64,000 nt of DNA. It comes from Actinomadura barringtoniae (GTDB taxonomy: Bacteria > Actinomycetota > Actinomycetes > Streptosporangiales > Streptosporangiaceae). Position 1 is the first letter of the stretch, and the number at the start of each line of letters is the position of its first letter. The position numbers and the translations under genes are program-made. The notes beneath the pieces are model-generated. The model saw only the letters and a program-made list of their open reading frames with translations, made no database searches and was not told the origin of the DNA. Shown one piece after another: positions 43,201 through 52,700 of this stretch. The stretch spans positions 30,471 through 94,470 of the forward strand of contig NZ_JAGEOJ010000032.1 in the NCBI RefSeq assembly GCF_017573505.1. Reading direction: 5' to 3'.

Positions 43201-45554
43201 CCGTCCGGGATCGTGATGGTCTCGGTCGTCGGCCTGTACGTCGTGCCGGCGCCCTTGGCGTTGGACACGTCGACCGTGTACGCGCCCTCGCCGGGCGAGA
43301 CCAGGTCGCCGCTGGTCCCGATGGTGGTGCTGAGGTCGGGGCCGTTCGCCTTGACCGGGATCTGCGCCGTGGCGGTGTTGTTGTCGGCGTTGACGTCCCC
43401 GGCGGTGTCCGCGGTCGCGGAGACCGTGGCGGGCGCGGTGACGCCCGGCGGGACGTCGACCTTCACCCTGATCGGCGGGAACATCTCGGCCGGCGCGAGC
43501 GCGTCGGGCCGCGTGCAGGTGACCTTCTGACCGGACGTGGTGCACTCCCAGCCGTCACCGCTCGCGCCCTTGACGGTCTGGCCGTCGGGGATGGTGATGG
43601 TCTCGGTCGTCGGCCTGTACGTCGGGCCCGCGCCCTTGGCGTTGGCCACGTCCACCCGGTAGACGCCGCCACCCGGCGACATCAGGTCACCCTCGGCGCT
43701 CAGCGCGGTGCTGAGGTCGGGCCCCTGGTTCTTGATCGGGACCTGCGCGGCGTCGGTGTCGTTGGCCGAGTTGGTGTCACCCGGCGTCGCGAGGTGCACG
43801 ACGGCCTTGACCGGCCCGTCCATCCCCGCCGCGTTCGCGACGTCGACCTGGACGGGCAGATACGACCGTCCGGGGCCGAGCGGGTCCTTGCGGGTGCAGG
43901 TGACCTTCTGGCCCGCCGTGTCGCACGTCCAGCCGTCGCCCTTCACGCCCGTGACGGTCTGGCCGTCCGGTACGGTGAACGTCTGGGTGACCGTGCCGGT
44001 GGTCGGCCCGGCGTCGGAGGCGTTGGTGCTCTCCAGCCGGTACGAGCCCGTACCCGGCGAGGTGAAGTCGCCGACGGGCGTGACCGAGGCGGCCAGGTCC
44101 GGGCCCCTCGCCGGCGCGGCCGCGATCTTCACGCTGCCCTTGGCGAGGTTGTCGGCCGGGTCGAACTCGTCGTGCGTCGCCGACTCGGCGGCCAGCGGGA
44201 TCTCGCCCGAGGCGTCCGGCGCCACCGCCGTGTCGATGGTGATCTCCGGGTACGACTTGCCGGGCTGCAGCGTGTCCGCGCCGGTGCCCGGCCGCGTGCA
44301 GGTGACCGTCTGGCCGTCGATGTCGCAGGTCCAGCCGTCGCCGCGCGCCGGGCGCTCGGTGCTGACCGGCTGCAGCTGCTTCGGCAGCGTCATGGTCATG
44401 GAGACCTCGCCGCTGGTCGGCCCGCTCAGCTTGGTGCTCTTCACCGAGACGCCGATGCTGCCGGTGCCGCCCGCCTTGAACTCCGACTTGGGCCGCAGCG
44501 AGGTCTGCAGGTTGGGCAGCAGCGTCCGTACGGTCAGCCCGGAGATCTGGTGGATCGCCCGCGCGTTGCCCGTGCTGGCCGCGAAACCGAACTTGTAGGT
44601 CTCGGGCAGCTTCGGCTGGCCCTTCACCCCGTCCAGGTCCTGCTCGATCTCCCGGACCGGGCCCTTGCCGTAGTCGACGTCCACGGTCATGTAGTTGGCC
44701 GTGGAGATCTGCACCTTCACGTGCCGCTTGGCCGACGAACGCTCCCTGGAGGCGTCCAGCGCGAGCGGCCCGTCGGCCTTCTGGCCCTTCACGTAGGTGT
44801 AGCGGGCCTGCTCACCGCCACGGATCACCACGTTGTTCAGCTGGGCGGCCTTGGTGCCGCTGCCGAGCGCGTCGAAGCTCGCCTTGGAGAAGTTGCCGTA
44901 CTGGTCGAAACCGACGCCGACCAGGCCGCCCTTCAGGCCCGCGGCCTTCCGCTTGGAGTCGATGTTGGTGGACGAGTAGCCGAGGCCCGCGCCGTAGCCG
45001 CCCGCCTGGGTCGGCGAGGCGGCCCCGTCGATCAGGAAGAACGAGATGCCGTCGCCGCCGCGGGCCGGCTTTCCGCTCGGCTTCCCGTCGTACTGGTACA
45101 TGTCGAATTCAATGCTGGCGCCGCGTCCCGACTGCCTCGGGCTGTTGTTGAACACAAAGCCCGACTGGTTCGCGTCATTGCTGGTCAGCTGGAGCGTGCC
45201 CGACCCGTTGCCGTCGGAGGCGCCGCCGGGGCAGGCGGGAATGCCGCCGCTGGTCTTGCCGGTCCCGGCCGTGAGGCACGGCGTCTTGGACCCGGCCCGC
45301 GCGCCGGAGATCCACTCGCCCGCCGGGGTGTCGTCACCGGCGAAGGTCTCCTGGAACCGTTCCCCGGCCCCGCCCACCCCACCCGGAGTGTGCACGGCCG
45401 CCTGCCCACCGGGTGGCACGGGCGGTGCGGGTGCGGCCGAGGCGGGCTGGGCGCCAAGGCAAAGGGCACCCGCAGGAACCATCACCGCGAGGGCGATCGT
45501 AGCGGCCAGTGATCTACCCATGGATCTGCTCGGATGCAGACGTTCAAATCGCAT
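40212..45554 (-). CDS. Giant secreted lectin-domain protein with eleven DUF11-like repeats
   Basis: 1780 residues. Signal peptide (about 1-40, ending PASA-AP), then an L-type/legume-lectin-like domain at about 60-330 (FVFNNSPRQSGRGASIEFDMY, GGDGISFFLIDG, GLVGVGFDQYGNFS, VDVDYGKGPV). From about 335 to the end there are eleven repeats of roughly 125-130 residues, each with a VPDGQTV-like strand followed by GDGWxCxxxGQxVTCTR and ending in DPxDNTA; the paired Cys in each probably form a disulfide. No LPXTG or C-terminal membrane helix, so release to the medium or non-covalent wall attachment. Start ATG 45554 has GGGGG five bases upstream. Possible carbohydrate-binding adhesin or spore/aerial surface protein (inference). 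Confidence 0.85.
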   Translation of the reverse strand: MRFERLHPSRSMGRSLAATIALAVMVPAGALCLGAQPASAAPAPPVPPGGQAAVHTPGGVGGAGERFQETFAGDDTPAGEWISGARAGSKTPCLTAGTGKTSGGIPACPGGASDGNGSGTLQLTSNDANQSGFVFNNSPRQSGRGASIEFDMYQYDGKPSGKPARGGDGISFFLIDGAASPTQAGGYGAGLGYSSTNIDSKRKAAGLKGGLVGVGFDQYGNFSKASFDALGSGTKAAQLNNVVIRGGEQARYTYVKGQKADGPLALDASRERSSAKRHVKVQISTANYMTVDVDYGKGPVREIEQDLDGVKGQPKLPETYKFGFAASTGNARAIHQISGLTVRTLLPNLQTSLRPKSEFKAGGTGSIGVSVKSTKLSGPTSGEVSMTMTLPKQLQPVSTERPARGDGWTCDIDGQTVTCTRPGTGADTLQPGKSYPEITIDTAVAPDASGEIPLAAESATHDEFDPADNLAKGSVKIAAAPARGPDLAASVTPVGDFTSPGTGSYRLESTNASDAGPTTGTVTQTFTVPDGQTVTGVKGDGWTCDTAGQKVTCTRKDPLGPGRSYLPVQVDVANAAGMDGPVKAVVHLATPGDTNSANDTDAAQVPIKNQGPDLSTALSAEGDLMSPGGGVYRVDVANAKGAGPTYRPTTETITIPDGQTVKGASGDGWECTTSGQKVTCTRPDALAPAEMFPPIRVKVDVPPGVTAPATVSATADTAGDVNADNNTATAQIPVKANGPDLSTTIGTSGDLVSPGEGAYTVDVSNAKGAGTTYRPTTETITIPDGQAVKGAGGDGWTCSTSGQKVTCTRPDALKGGEAFPTITVRTAVPAGATGPVTVTATSATTGDVNTKNDTATAQLPIKSKGPDLTVGIAAEGEFTAPGTGTYKIDVSNAKGAGPSYQPDVATLTVPDGQVIKGVTGDGWECETSGQQVTCTNPAVLQPGRAHPPIRVDVQIPAGTAGPAKPTVKADTKGETDPSDNTAAAEIPIRILGPDLSTVVTREGEFTSPGTGVYQADVHNDRNAGPTTGPATETFVVPDGQTPREVTGDGWKCTTSGQQIACTREDVLQPGASYPPIKITVDTAAGVRGPLSPKAVIKTPGDTEPRNDTAPPLDGTVKAYGPDLNTKVAADGVLSSPGGGVYKVYVANAKGAAPTVGAVTGTVTIPDGQAIKAATGDGWECTPSGQKVTCTRPGNGDDVLKPGVTYPSIKVTVDIPAGTDGPSTVTATSTTTGELDPSDNTAKAELPIRKKGPDLSTVIGREGEFVAPGRGVYTLDVGNDDAAGPSTDPVTATFTVPDGQTPGEVTGEGWDCGTSGQKVTCTRTDGLQPGATFPTVRIPVDTAASTTGPVKPAATVATKGDVRPANDTAKAEFPVRAKGPDLTTKVTPKGEFTSPGEGVYQVDVSNAPDAGPSTGPATESITVPVGQKVTSADGDGWDCTTAGRKVTCRRTDPLKPGESYPPVLVKVAIPAGTAGPARPTAHVDTKGDTDTDNNTAPSVEVPIRIIGPDLTTVVTPVKAFTSPGTGTYRVDVSNAKGAGPTYQKVTETFVVPDGQTVTKAAGPGWDCRVTGQKVTCTRPGTGDDALDGGSAFPPIQIDVKVDEGQVGTVYPRAVVDTPGDVNPKNNACDAKKGLIVGPAVGPNLSVTARQLGDVVAGQPATFQLEVANAADTEPTDGPVTVKFPMPKGIDVTTVSGTGWKCVTGDYDVTCTRPGTGDDALQPGDSYPMIEFTGNVCADGACTPQVSASVAVKDEIDPSDNKCGPARVLVLTGNERRTRWHW

Positions 45555-45809
45555 GAATTCCCCCGAAATTGGCGCCGAGCGCCGTCCATCGGCAGCGTTG
45601 ACCTGCCGGAACGCTGCCGATCATTCCCAAATGCCGGGGCTTGTATTCCGCGAAATGGCGGGCCATCGGATTTGTTCCCCTATGTCCCGAACTGGGAAAA
45701 CGCTACGCCGTCTTTAGCTCGCCTTTTCATGAGGACGGGTAGCTCGGGAAATGCCGGACATCGGCACTCTGGGATCGGTTGTGGGAGAAAGAGGAAGGGG
45801 GCTCCTTCC

Positions 45810-46229
45810 ATGGGGGAGCGAGGTGCCCTGGTGGGGCGCAAGGCGGGGATCGTCGCGGGGGTGCTGACGCTGTCGGCGGCCACGTTCGTCGCCACGGCGG
45901 CGGCCGCGATCGAGACGACGGCCCGGCCGGACCACCCGACGTCGGTGTCCACCGGCGCGAGGCAGGCCGATCCGAACGGCGCGCGGCAGGCCGATCGCAC
46001 CGGCGCGCGGCAGGCCGATGAGACTGGCGCGCGGCAGGCCGATCCGACCGACGAGGCGACGCCGGACGACGCGGCGACGCCGACGGACGACGGAACGCCG
46101 ACCGACGACGCGACGCCGACCGACGACGTCTCCGGGGATCCCTCGGAGGAGCCGACCGACGACCCGTCGGCCGACCCGTCGACCGACGTCGGCAAGCCGC
46201 TCTGCGGTCCGGGGTCGCGCTGCCGCTGA
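45810..46229 (+). CDS. Small secreted protein with octapeptide repeats
   Basis: 139 residues, family not recognised. Hydrophobic segment at about 15-35 (AGVLTLSAATFVATAAAAI) acts as a signal peptide. The mature part has four tandem GARQAD-x-x octapeptides (DPN, DRT, DET, DPT variants of the last positions), then an acidic Thr/Asp/Pro region with TPTDD repeats, and ends in a short Cys pair (LCGPGSRC). ATG 45810. Low complexity and secretion suggest a surface or matrix protein. It is divergent from the lectin gene and may be related to it functionally. Confidence 0.6.
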   Translation: MGERGALVGRKAGIVAGVLTLSAATFVATAAAAIETTARPDHPTSVSTGARQADPNGARQADRTGARQADETGARQADPTDEATPDDAATPTDDGTPTDDATPTDDVSGDPSEEPTDDPSADPSTDVGKPLCGPGSRCR

Positions 46230-46267
46230 CGCGCCCGACCTGCTCGGGAGGGCGATTCGCCGCTGAC

Positions 46268-46390
46268 GTGGGCACAACACGCGCGTTGGGCACTGCAATC
46301 GAACGTCGTATCGAACATCACATCCGCGACATGCGTCCGATGTGGTCAGATCCGCCTCGTTGATCTGCTCCAATGAAATGTTGTGCCCAC
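46268..46390. promoter_or_regulatory. adnA upstream region: flanking inverted repeat and SOS-like box
   Basis: GTGGGCACAAC (46268-46278) and GTTGTGCCCAC (46380-46390) are exact reverse complements flanking the promoter region; the right arm covers the GTG start of adnA. Between them TCGAACGTCGTATCGA (46299-46314) matches 10 of 12 fixed positions of the actinobacterial SOS box TCGAAC-N4-GTTCGA. Confidence 0.4.
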
Positions 46391-49300
46391 TGCTTCCCCA
46401 GCGGCCTCGTACCGCCTCGTCCGCCGCGCCGGTCCGGCGCGCGCCGAGCCGCCGGTGCTCGACGAGCAGCAGCGGCGGGTCGTGGCGCACGGGAGCGGCC
46501 CGATGCTGGTCCTGGCCGGTCCGGGCACCGGCAAGACGACCACGATCGTGGAAGCGGTCGTGGACCGGATCGAGAACCGCGGGGTCGATCCGGAACGGGT
46601 GCTGGTCCTCACGTTCAGCCGCAAGGCCGCCGGTGAGCTGCGCGAGCGCATCACCGGCCGGCTGCGGCGCACGACCCGTTCGCCGCTGGCGCTGACGTTC
46701 CACAGCTACGCCTACGCGCTGCTGCGCCGCGACGCCGTGCTGAACGAGGAGCCGCCGCCGCGCCTGCTGTCGGGGCCCGAGCAGCTGCTCGAGGTCCGGC
46801 GCCTGCTGGAGGGCGAACGGGCCGACGGCGCCCGCGACTGGCCGCCGCGGCTGCACGAGACGCTCGCCACGCGAGGCTTCGCCGAGGAGCTGCGCGACTT
46901 CTACCTGCGCGCCGCCGAGCGCGGCTTCGGCCCCGAGGACCTGGCGGGCCTCGGCCGGGTGCGGGGGCGCGACGACTGGACCGCGATCGGCCGCTTCATG
47001 GAGCGGTACGTGGACCGGTTCGCGCTCGACCCGGTGCCGACCTACGACTACGCCGAGCTGATCCAGATCGCGGCCGGGCTCCTCTCCGACGAGGAGGTAC
47101 GGATCCGCGAGGCGAGCGCCTACGACGTGGTCTTCGTCGACGAGTACCAGGACACCGACCCCGCCCAGGAGGAGCTGCTGCGCCGACTGGCGGGCGAGGG
47201 CCGCGACCTGATCGTGGTCGGCGACCCCGACCAGTCCATCTACGGCTTCCGTGGCGCCGACGTGCACGGGATCCTGGAGTTCCCCGAGCGCTTCCGGACC
47301 ATCGACGACGAACCGGCCACGGTCGTGGCCCTCCGAACGTGCCGCCGGATGGGCCCCGAGATCCTCGCCGCCTCGCGCCGCGTCGCGCGCCGCCTGCCCG
47401 CCGGAACGTCCACCTCCGCCGAACACCGCGCCCTCCGCCACCTGGAAGAGGCCGAGGAGGGCGAGGTCCACGCCGTCATCGCCGACTCCGAATCCCAGGA
47501 GTCGGCCCTGGTCGCCGACGAGCTGCGCCGCGCCCACCTGCTGGACGGCGTGCCGTGGTCGCGGATGGCGGTCCTGGTCCGCAGCGCCCAACGGCAGGTC
47601 CCGACGCTGCGCCGCGCGCTCGCCCAGGCCGGCGTCCCGGTCGTGGTCGCGGGCGACGAGGTCCCGCTGATCGGCGAGCCCGCCGTACGGCCGATCCTGA
47701 TCCTGCTGCGCGCCGCCCTGAAGAAGGGCTACCTCGACGAGATCGTCGCCGAGGACCTGCTCACCGGCCCGCTCGGCGGCGCCGACGCGCTCGGCATGCG
47801 GCGCCTCAAGCGGGCCCTGCGCGACCTGGAGGACCTGTCCGGCGGCAGTCGCCAGCTGAACGAGCTGCTGATCGCCGCCCTGGACGACCCCCGCGAGCTG
47901 ACCCTCGTTCACGAGAAGGTCCGCGCCCCCGCCGAACGCGTCGCGCGCCTCATCCAGGTCGCCCGGGACGCCTCCGACCGGGGCGGCACCGCCGAGGACG
48001 TCCTGTGGGACGTGTGGCGCGAGAGCGGCCAGGGCGAGGTGCTTCTGGCGCAGAGCATCAAGGGCGGCACGCGCGGCGCCTCCGCCGACCGCGACCTGGA
48101 CGCCGTCGTCGCGCTCTTCGACCACGCCGCCCGCTTCGTCGACCGGCTGCCGCAGGCCGGGCCGGAGCTGTTCGTCGACAACATCGCCTCCCAGGAGATC
48201 GCCGGCGACACCCTCGCCGAGCAGGCGCCGCAGGGCGAGGCCGTACGGATCCTCACCGCGCACCGCTCCAAGGGCCTGGAATGGGACGTCGTCGTGGTCG
48301 CCGGAGTCCAGGAGGGCGTCTGGCCCGACCTGCGGCTGCGCGGCTCCCTCCTCGGCATCGAGGAGCTGATCGAGCTCGCCGCCGGAAGCGAGCCGCAGGG
48401 CGCCGACGGCCAGGCCGGCGCGGCGGCGGGCGCGTCCATGGCCGCCAAGATGATGGACGAGGAACGCCGCCTCTTCTACGTCGCCGTCACCCGCGCCCGC
48501 AAGCGGCTGGTCGCGACGGCCGTCGGCGGCGACGACAGCGAGGAACGCCCGTCCCGCTTCCTCAACGAGCTGCTGCCCGGCGCCATCGAGGAGTCCCAGC
48601 TCGACGAGAAGACCCGCTGGCTGTCGCTGTCGGCGCTCGTCGCGGACCTGCGTTCGGTCGTCGCCGACCCGTCCCGCCCCGAGCCGCTGCGTCGCGCCGC
48701 CGCCGGTCACCTGGCCCGCCTCGCGCGCGCGGGGGTACGCGGCGCCAGACCGGAGAACTGGTACGCCATCACCGCCCTCTCCGACACCGGCCCCGCCTAC
48801 GCCGAGGACGAGCAGATCACCATCTCGCCGTCCCAGGTCGAGGCGTTCACCACCTGCGGCCTGCGCTGGCTGCTCGCCTCCGCCGTCGGCGCCCAGGACG
48901 GCGGGCCGAACGAGTACAGCACGATGGGCAAGGTCATCCACGCCGTCGCCGAGATGGCCGGGGCCGACGAGAGCGTCACCGAGGTCGACGTCGCCCAGCG
49001 CCTCGACGAGATCTGGCACGACCTGGAGTTCCGCAGCGCCTGGTACTCGGAGAAGCAGCGCGAGCAGGCGTCCACGATGGTCGACAAGTTCCTCTCCTGG
49101 CACCGCGACAACCCGAACGAGGTCGTCGCGCTGGAGGAGTCGTTCAAGGTCGACATGGGCCGCGTCGTCATCAAGGGCCGCATCGACCGCGCCGAACGCG
49201 ACGACGAGGGCCGCGCGGTCATCATCGACATCAAGACCACCTCCCAGGCCGTCCCGAAGGACGAGCTGGCCCGCCACCCGCAGCTCGGCGTCTACCAGTA

Positions 49301-49580
49301 CGCCGTGATGCTCGGCGCGTTCGAGCGGCACGGGCTGATCGAGCCCGGCGGCGCCAAGCTGATCCAGGTCGGCAAGGGCGCGTTCACCGCCAAGGTGCGC
49401 GAGCAGGAGCAGCCGCCGCCCAGCGAGGACGCCGACCCCGAGTGGCCGAAGAAACTGGTGGAGATCGTCGCCACCGGCATGGCCAGCGAGGTCTTCCAGG
49501 CGCGGGCGAACGACAAGTGCCGTACCTGTCCCGTACGGTCCTGCTGCCCGGTGCATGAGGAAGGAGGGCAGGTCGGCTAG
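46383..49580 (+). CDS. adnA: AdnA: helicase-nuclease subunit of AdnAB
   Basis: 1065 residues. UvrD-like superfamily 1 helicase: GPGTGKTT (Walker A, about 46-53), LTFSRKAAGELRERI, VVFVDEYQDTDPAQ (Walker B, about 250), GDPDQSIYGFRGAD, LTAHRSKGLEWD and VAVTRARKRL. The C-terminal RecB-type nuclease (about 820-1060) has GRIDRAERDDEGRAVIIDIKTT as metal and catalytic site, with Cys near 824 and three or more Cys in KCRTCPVRSCCP forming the 4Fe-4S cluster, as in mycobacterial AdnA. With AdnB it resects double-strand breaks for homologous recombination. Starts at GTG 46383; no ribosome-binding site is obvious. Confidence 0.93.
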   Translation: MPTASPAASYRLVRRAGPARAEPPVLDEQQRRVVAHGSGPMLVLAGPGTGKTTTIVEAVVDRIENRGVDPERVLVLTFSRKAAGELRERITGRLRRTTRSPLALTFHSYAYALLRRDAVLNEEPPPRLLSGPEQLLEVRRLLEGERADGARDWPPRLHETLATRGFAEELRDFYLRAAERGFGPEDLAGLGRVRGRDDWTAIGRFMERYVDRFALDPVPTYDYAELIQIAAGLLSDEEVRIREASAYDVVFVDEYQDTDPAQEELLRRLAGEGRDLIVVGDPDQSIYGFRGADVHGILEFPERFRTIDDEPATVVALRTCRRMGPEILAASRRVARRLPAGTSTSAEHRALRHLEEAEEGEVHAVIADSESQESALVADELRRAHLLDGVPWSRMAVLVRSAQRQVPTLRRALAQAGVPVVVAGDEVPLIGEPAVRPILILLRAALKKGYLDEIVAEDLLTGPLGGADALGMRRLKRALRDLEDLSGGSRQLNELLIAALDDPRELTLVHEKVRAPAERVARLIQVARDASDRGGTAEDVLWDVWRESGQGEVLLAQSIKGGTRGASADRDLDAVVALFDHAARFVDRLPQAGPELFVDNIASQEIAGDTLAEQAPQGEAVRILTAHRSKGLEWDVVVVAGVQEGVWPDLRLRGSLLGIEELIELAAGSEPQGADGQAGAAAGASMAAKMMDEERRLFYVAVTRARKRLVATAVGGDDSEERPSRFLNELLPGAIEESQLDEKTRWLSLSALVADLRSVVADPSRPEPLRRAAAGHLARLARAGVRGARPENWYAITALSDTGPAYAEDEQITISPSQVEAFTTCGLRWLLASAVGAQDGGPNEYSTMGKVIHAVAEMAGADESVTEVDVAQRLDEIWHDLEFRSAWYSEKQREQASTMVDKFLSWHRDNPNEVVALEESFKVDMGRVVIKGRIDRAERDDEGRAVIIDIKTTSQAVPKDELARHPQLGVYQYAVMLGAFERHGLIEPGGAKLIQVGKGAFTAKVREQEQPPPSEDADPEWPKKLVEIVATGMASEVFQARANDKCRTCPVRSCCPVHEEGGQVG

Positions 49581-49655
49581 TGAGCCGCAGGGCCGCGCCG
49601 TCGCCTGGACTGACGAGCGACCCGCGAGCGCAGCGAGCACATTGGACTCGGGAGT

Positions 49656-49674
49656 GCACTCGCGAAGCGAGTGC
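49656..49674. repeat. Perfect hairpin in the adnA-adnB gap
   Basis: GCACTCGC-GAA-GCGAGTGC, within a 165-bp gap made of GAGCGCAGCGAGC-type reiterated palindromes (49600-49690). The same sequence style occurs at 16360-16460. Confidence 0.7.
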
Positions 49675-49745
49675 AGCGAGCGCCCGCGAGTGAGGAGGGA
49701 AGGCGGCGGCATGAAGCGGCCCGGAGGCGAACGGGGACGCTGCCC

Positions 49746-52700
49746 ATGATCACACCAGCCGAGCTGGCGCGGCTGCTGGAGATCCCCGAACCGACCGACG
49801 AGCAGGCCAGGGTGATCGAGGCACCGCTGGCGCCGATGGCGGTCATCGCCGGTGCGGGTTCCGGCAAGAGCGAGACGATGGCCGCGCGGGTGGTGTGGCT
49901 GGTCGCCAACGGCTTCGTCCGGCCGGAGCGGGTGCTCGGCCTGACGTTCACGCGCAAGGCCGCGGCCGAGCTCGGCATCCGCGTGCGCAAGCGGCTGGAC
50001 AAGCTGAAGGAGATGCTGCCCGGCGACGAGCTGGAACGGCTCGGCGGCGAGGCGCTCTTCGACGGCGAGCCGATGGTGTCGACCTACCACTCCTACGCCG
50101 CCCGGCTCTTCGGCGACCACGCGCTGCGCGAGGCGCTGGAGCCGACGATGCGGCTGATCTCCCCGGCGGTCGCGTGGCAGATCTGCTCGCGGGTCGTCGA
50201 CTCCTACCACGGCCCGATGGACAAGATCGAATGGCAGCCGGACACGGTCACCAAGGCCGTGATGGAGCTGTCGGGCGACCTGTCGGAGCACCTGCGCACC
50301 CCCGAGGACGTGCGGCGGGTCGGGCAGTGGCTGGACGAGCGGTTCGCCTCGGTGAAGAAGGTGCTGAAGCCGCAGCGCGACATTCTCGCCAAGCACGCGG
50401 TGCGCGAGCAGCTGATGCCGCTGATCGAGGCGTACGGGCGGGCCAAGGGCGACCGTGAGGTGGTCGACCACGGCGACCAGATGTCGCTGGCCGCGCGGAT
50501 CGCCTACAAGCATCCCGAGGTCGGGATGATCGAGCGGTCGCGGTTCTCGGTCGTGCTGCTGGACGAGTACCAGGACACCAGCCAGGCGCAGCTGGTGCTG
50601 CTGACGTCGTTGTTCAGCGGGGGACACCCGGTGACGGCGGTCGGCGACCCGTGCCAGTCGATCTACGGGTGGCGCGGCGCGAGCGCGGGCAACCTGCTGC
50701 GCTTCGCCCACGACTTCCCGCTGAACGCCCCGATCGCCGACCGCAAGCCCGATCCGGCGCCGGTCGTTCAGCTGAGCCGAAGCTTCCGGAACGGCGAGCA
50801 GATCCTGGACGCGGCGGCCAGGATCCAGGAGGAGCTGCGGGCCGAGACGGCCGCCGTGCCGCGCCTCGTTCCGGGGGCGGGGCGTGAGGGACGCGGGCGG
50901 GTCGAGTGCGCGCTGTTCGAGACCATCGAGGACGAGGCCGAACGGATCGCCGCCCGGATCGCGACGCTGATGGCCTCCGACCCCGAGATCGCCCCGGACG
51001 GGGCGCCGCAGGACGAGCCGCTGGTGTACTCCGACATCGCCGTGCTGGCGCGGAAGCGGTCGCAGTTCCCCTTGATCCGGAAGGCCCTGGAGTCGCGCGC
51101 GATCCCGGTCGAGGTGGTCGGGCTCGGCGGGCTGCTGACCGTTCCGGAGGTGCAGGACGTCGTCGCGACGCTGCGCGCGATGCATGACCCGACGGCGGGT
51201 GCGTCGCTGGCGCGGCTGCTCACCGGGCCGCGCTGGCGGCTCGGCCCACGCGACCTGGTGGCGCTCGGGCGGCGGGCGCGGACGCTGGCGCAGGAGGCGT
51301 CGCGGGACGTCACCCCGCCCGAACGTCCTCCCGAGGAGCCGGAGGCTTCGGCGGCGTCAGAGGAGACGCCGCCCGACGATCCGCTGCGTCAGCTGGTCAG
51401 CGAGCTCAACCAGGAGACCGGCAGCCTGGTCGACGCGCTCGACGACCTCGGCCCGCACGAGGCCTACTCCCCGGAGGGCTTCGGGCGGCTGCGGCGGCTG
51501 CGCGACGAGCTGCGCGGGCTGCGGTCCCAGGTCGGGCTGGCGCTGCCCGACCTGGTGAACGAGGTGGAACGCGCGCTCGGACTCGACATCGAGGTCGCGG
51601 CCCGGTCCGGGCTCGACCCCGTCACGGCGCGGGCGGACCTGGACGCGTTCATCGACGCCGCCGCCACCTTCGCGGGCGACGCCGAGGACCCGACGCTCGG
51701 CGCGTTCCTGGCCTACCTGAAGGCGGCCGAGACCGAGGAGTTCGGGCTGGAGGCCGGGCGCGTCGGCGAGACCAACAGCGTCAAGCTGCTGACCGTCCAC
51801 GCGTCCAAAGGCCTGGAATGGCCCGTCGTGATCGTGCCGGGCCTGTCGTACGTGCCGCAGAAGAGCGGGGGACCGGCCAAGGGCTCGATCTTCCCGTCGC
51901 CGCCGCAGAACGCCACCCGCTGGACCGCCAACCCGCGCGTCCTGCCGTTCATGCTGCGCGGCGACCGCGCCGACCTGCCCGTGCTGAACGGCCTGGAGAA
52001 GGAGGACCTCGCCGCGTTCGACCAGGCCTGCTCGGAGCGTGACCTGCGCGAGGAGCGGCGGCTGGCGTACGTGGCCGTCACGCGGGCCTCGGCGCTGCTG
52101 ATCGTCACCGGCTACTGGTGGGGGTCGTCGGGGCGTCCGCTCGGACCGTCGCCGTTCCTGGAGGAGGTCCGGCAGACCTGCCTGGAGGGCGCCGGGCAGG
52201 TCGCGCTGTGGGCCGAGCCGCCCGAGGAGGGCGTCACCAACCCGCTGCTCGCCGACCCCGAGGAGGCGCAGTGGCCCGCCGGCCCGGGCGAGCGCGGGAC
52301 GTCCGACCTCACGGCGCGCGCCCGGTACGAGGCGATCGTCGAGGGCGCGCAGATGGTCGAGGACGCCATGAGCGGCCGCCACCGGCTGTGGGCCGGTGAC
52401 GAGGGGCTGGAGGACGCCGATCGTCGGCGCATGACGGCGTGGGCCCGCGACGTCGAGCTGCTGCTGGCCGAACGGGACCGTGGACGCGGCGGCGACGGAC
52501 TCCAGGTCGAGCTGCCCGCGCACCTGTCGGTGTCGTCGCTGGTGTCGCTGGCCAAGGACCCGGCCGCGCTGGCCCGGCAGATCCGCCGCCCGATGCCGCG
52601 CCCGCCCGCTCCGTACGCGAGGCGAGGAACCGCGTTCCACGCCTGGCTGGAGAGCCGATGGGGGCAGCAGCGGCTCATCGACGCCGACGAACTACCGGGC

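Noticed and set aside
40197..45512. An open frame of about 1770 codons on the + strand opposite the lectin-repeat gene
   Set aside because: It is the antisense of a strongly repetitive high-GC gene, has no start signal or recognisable domain, and its product is Arg/Asp/Val low complexity. The minus strand encodes a signal peptide, lectin domain and Cys-patterned repeats.
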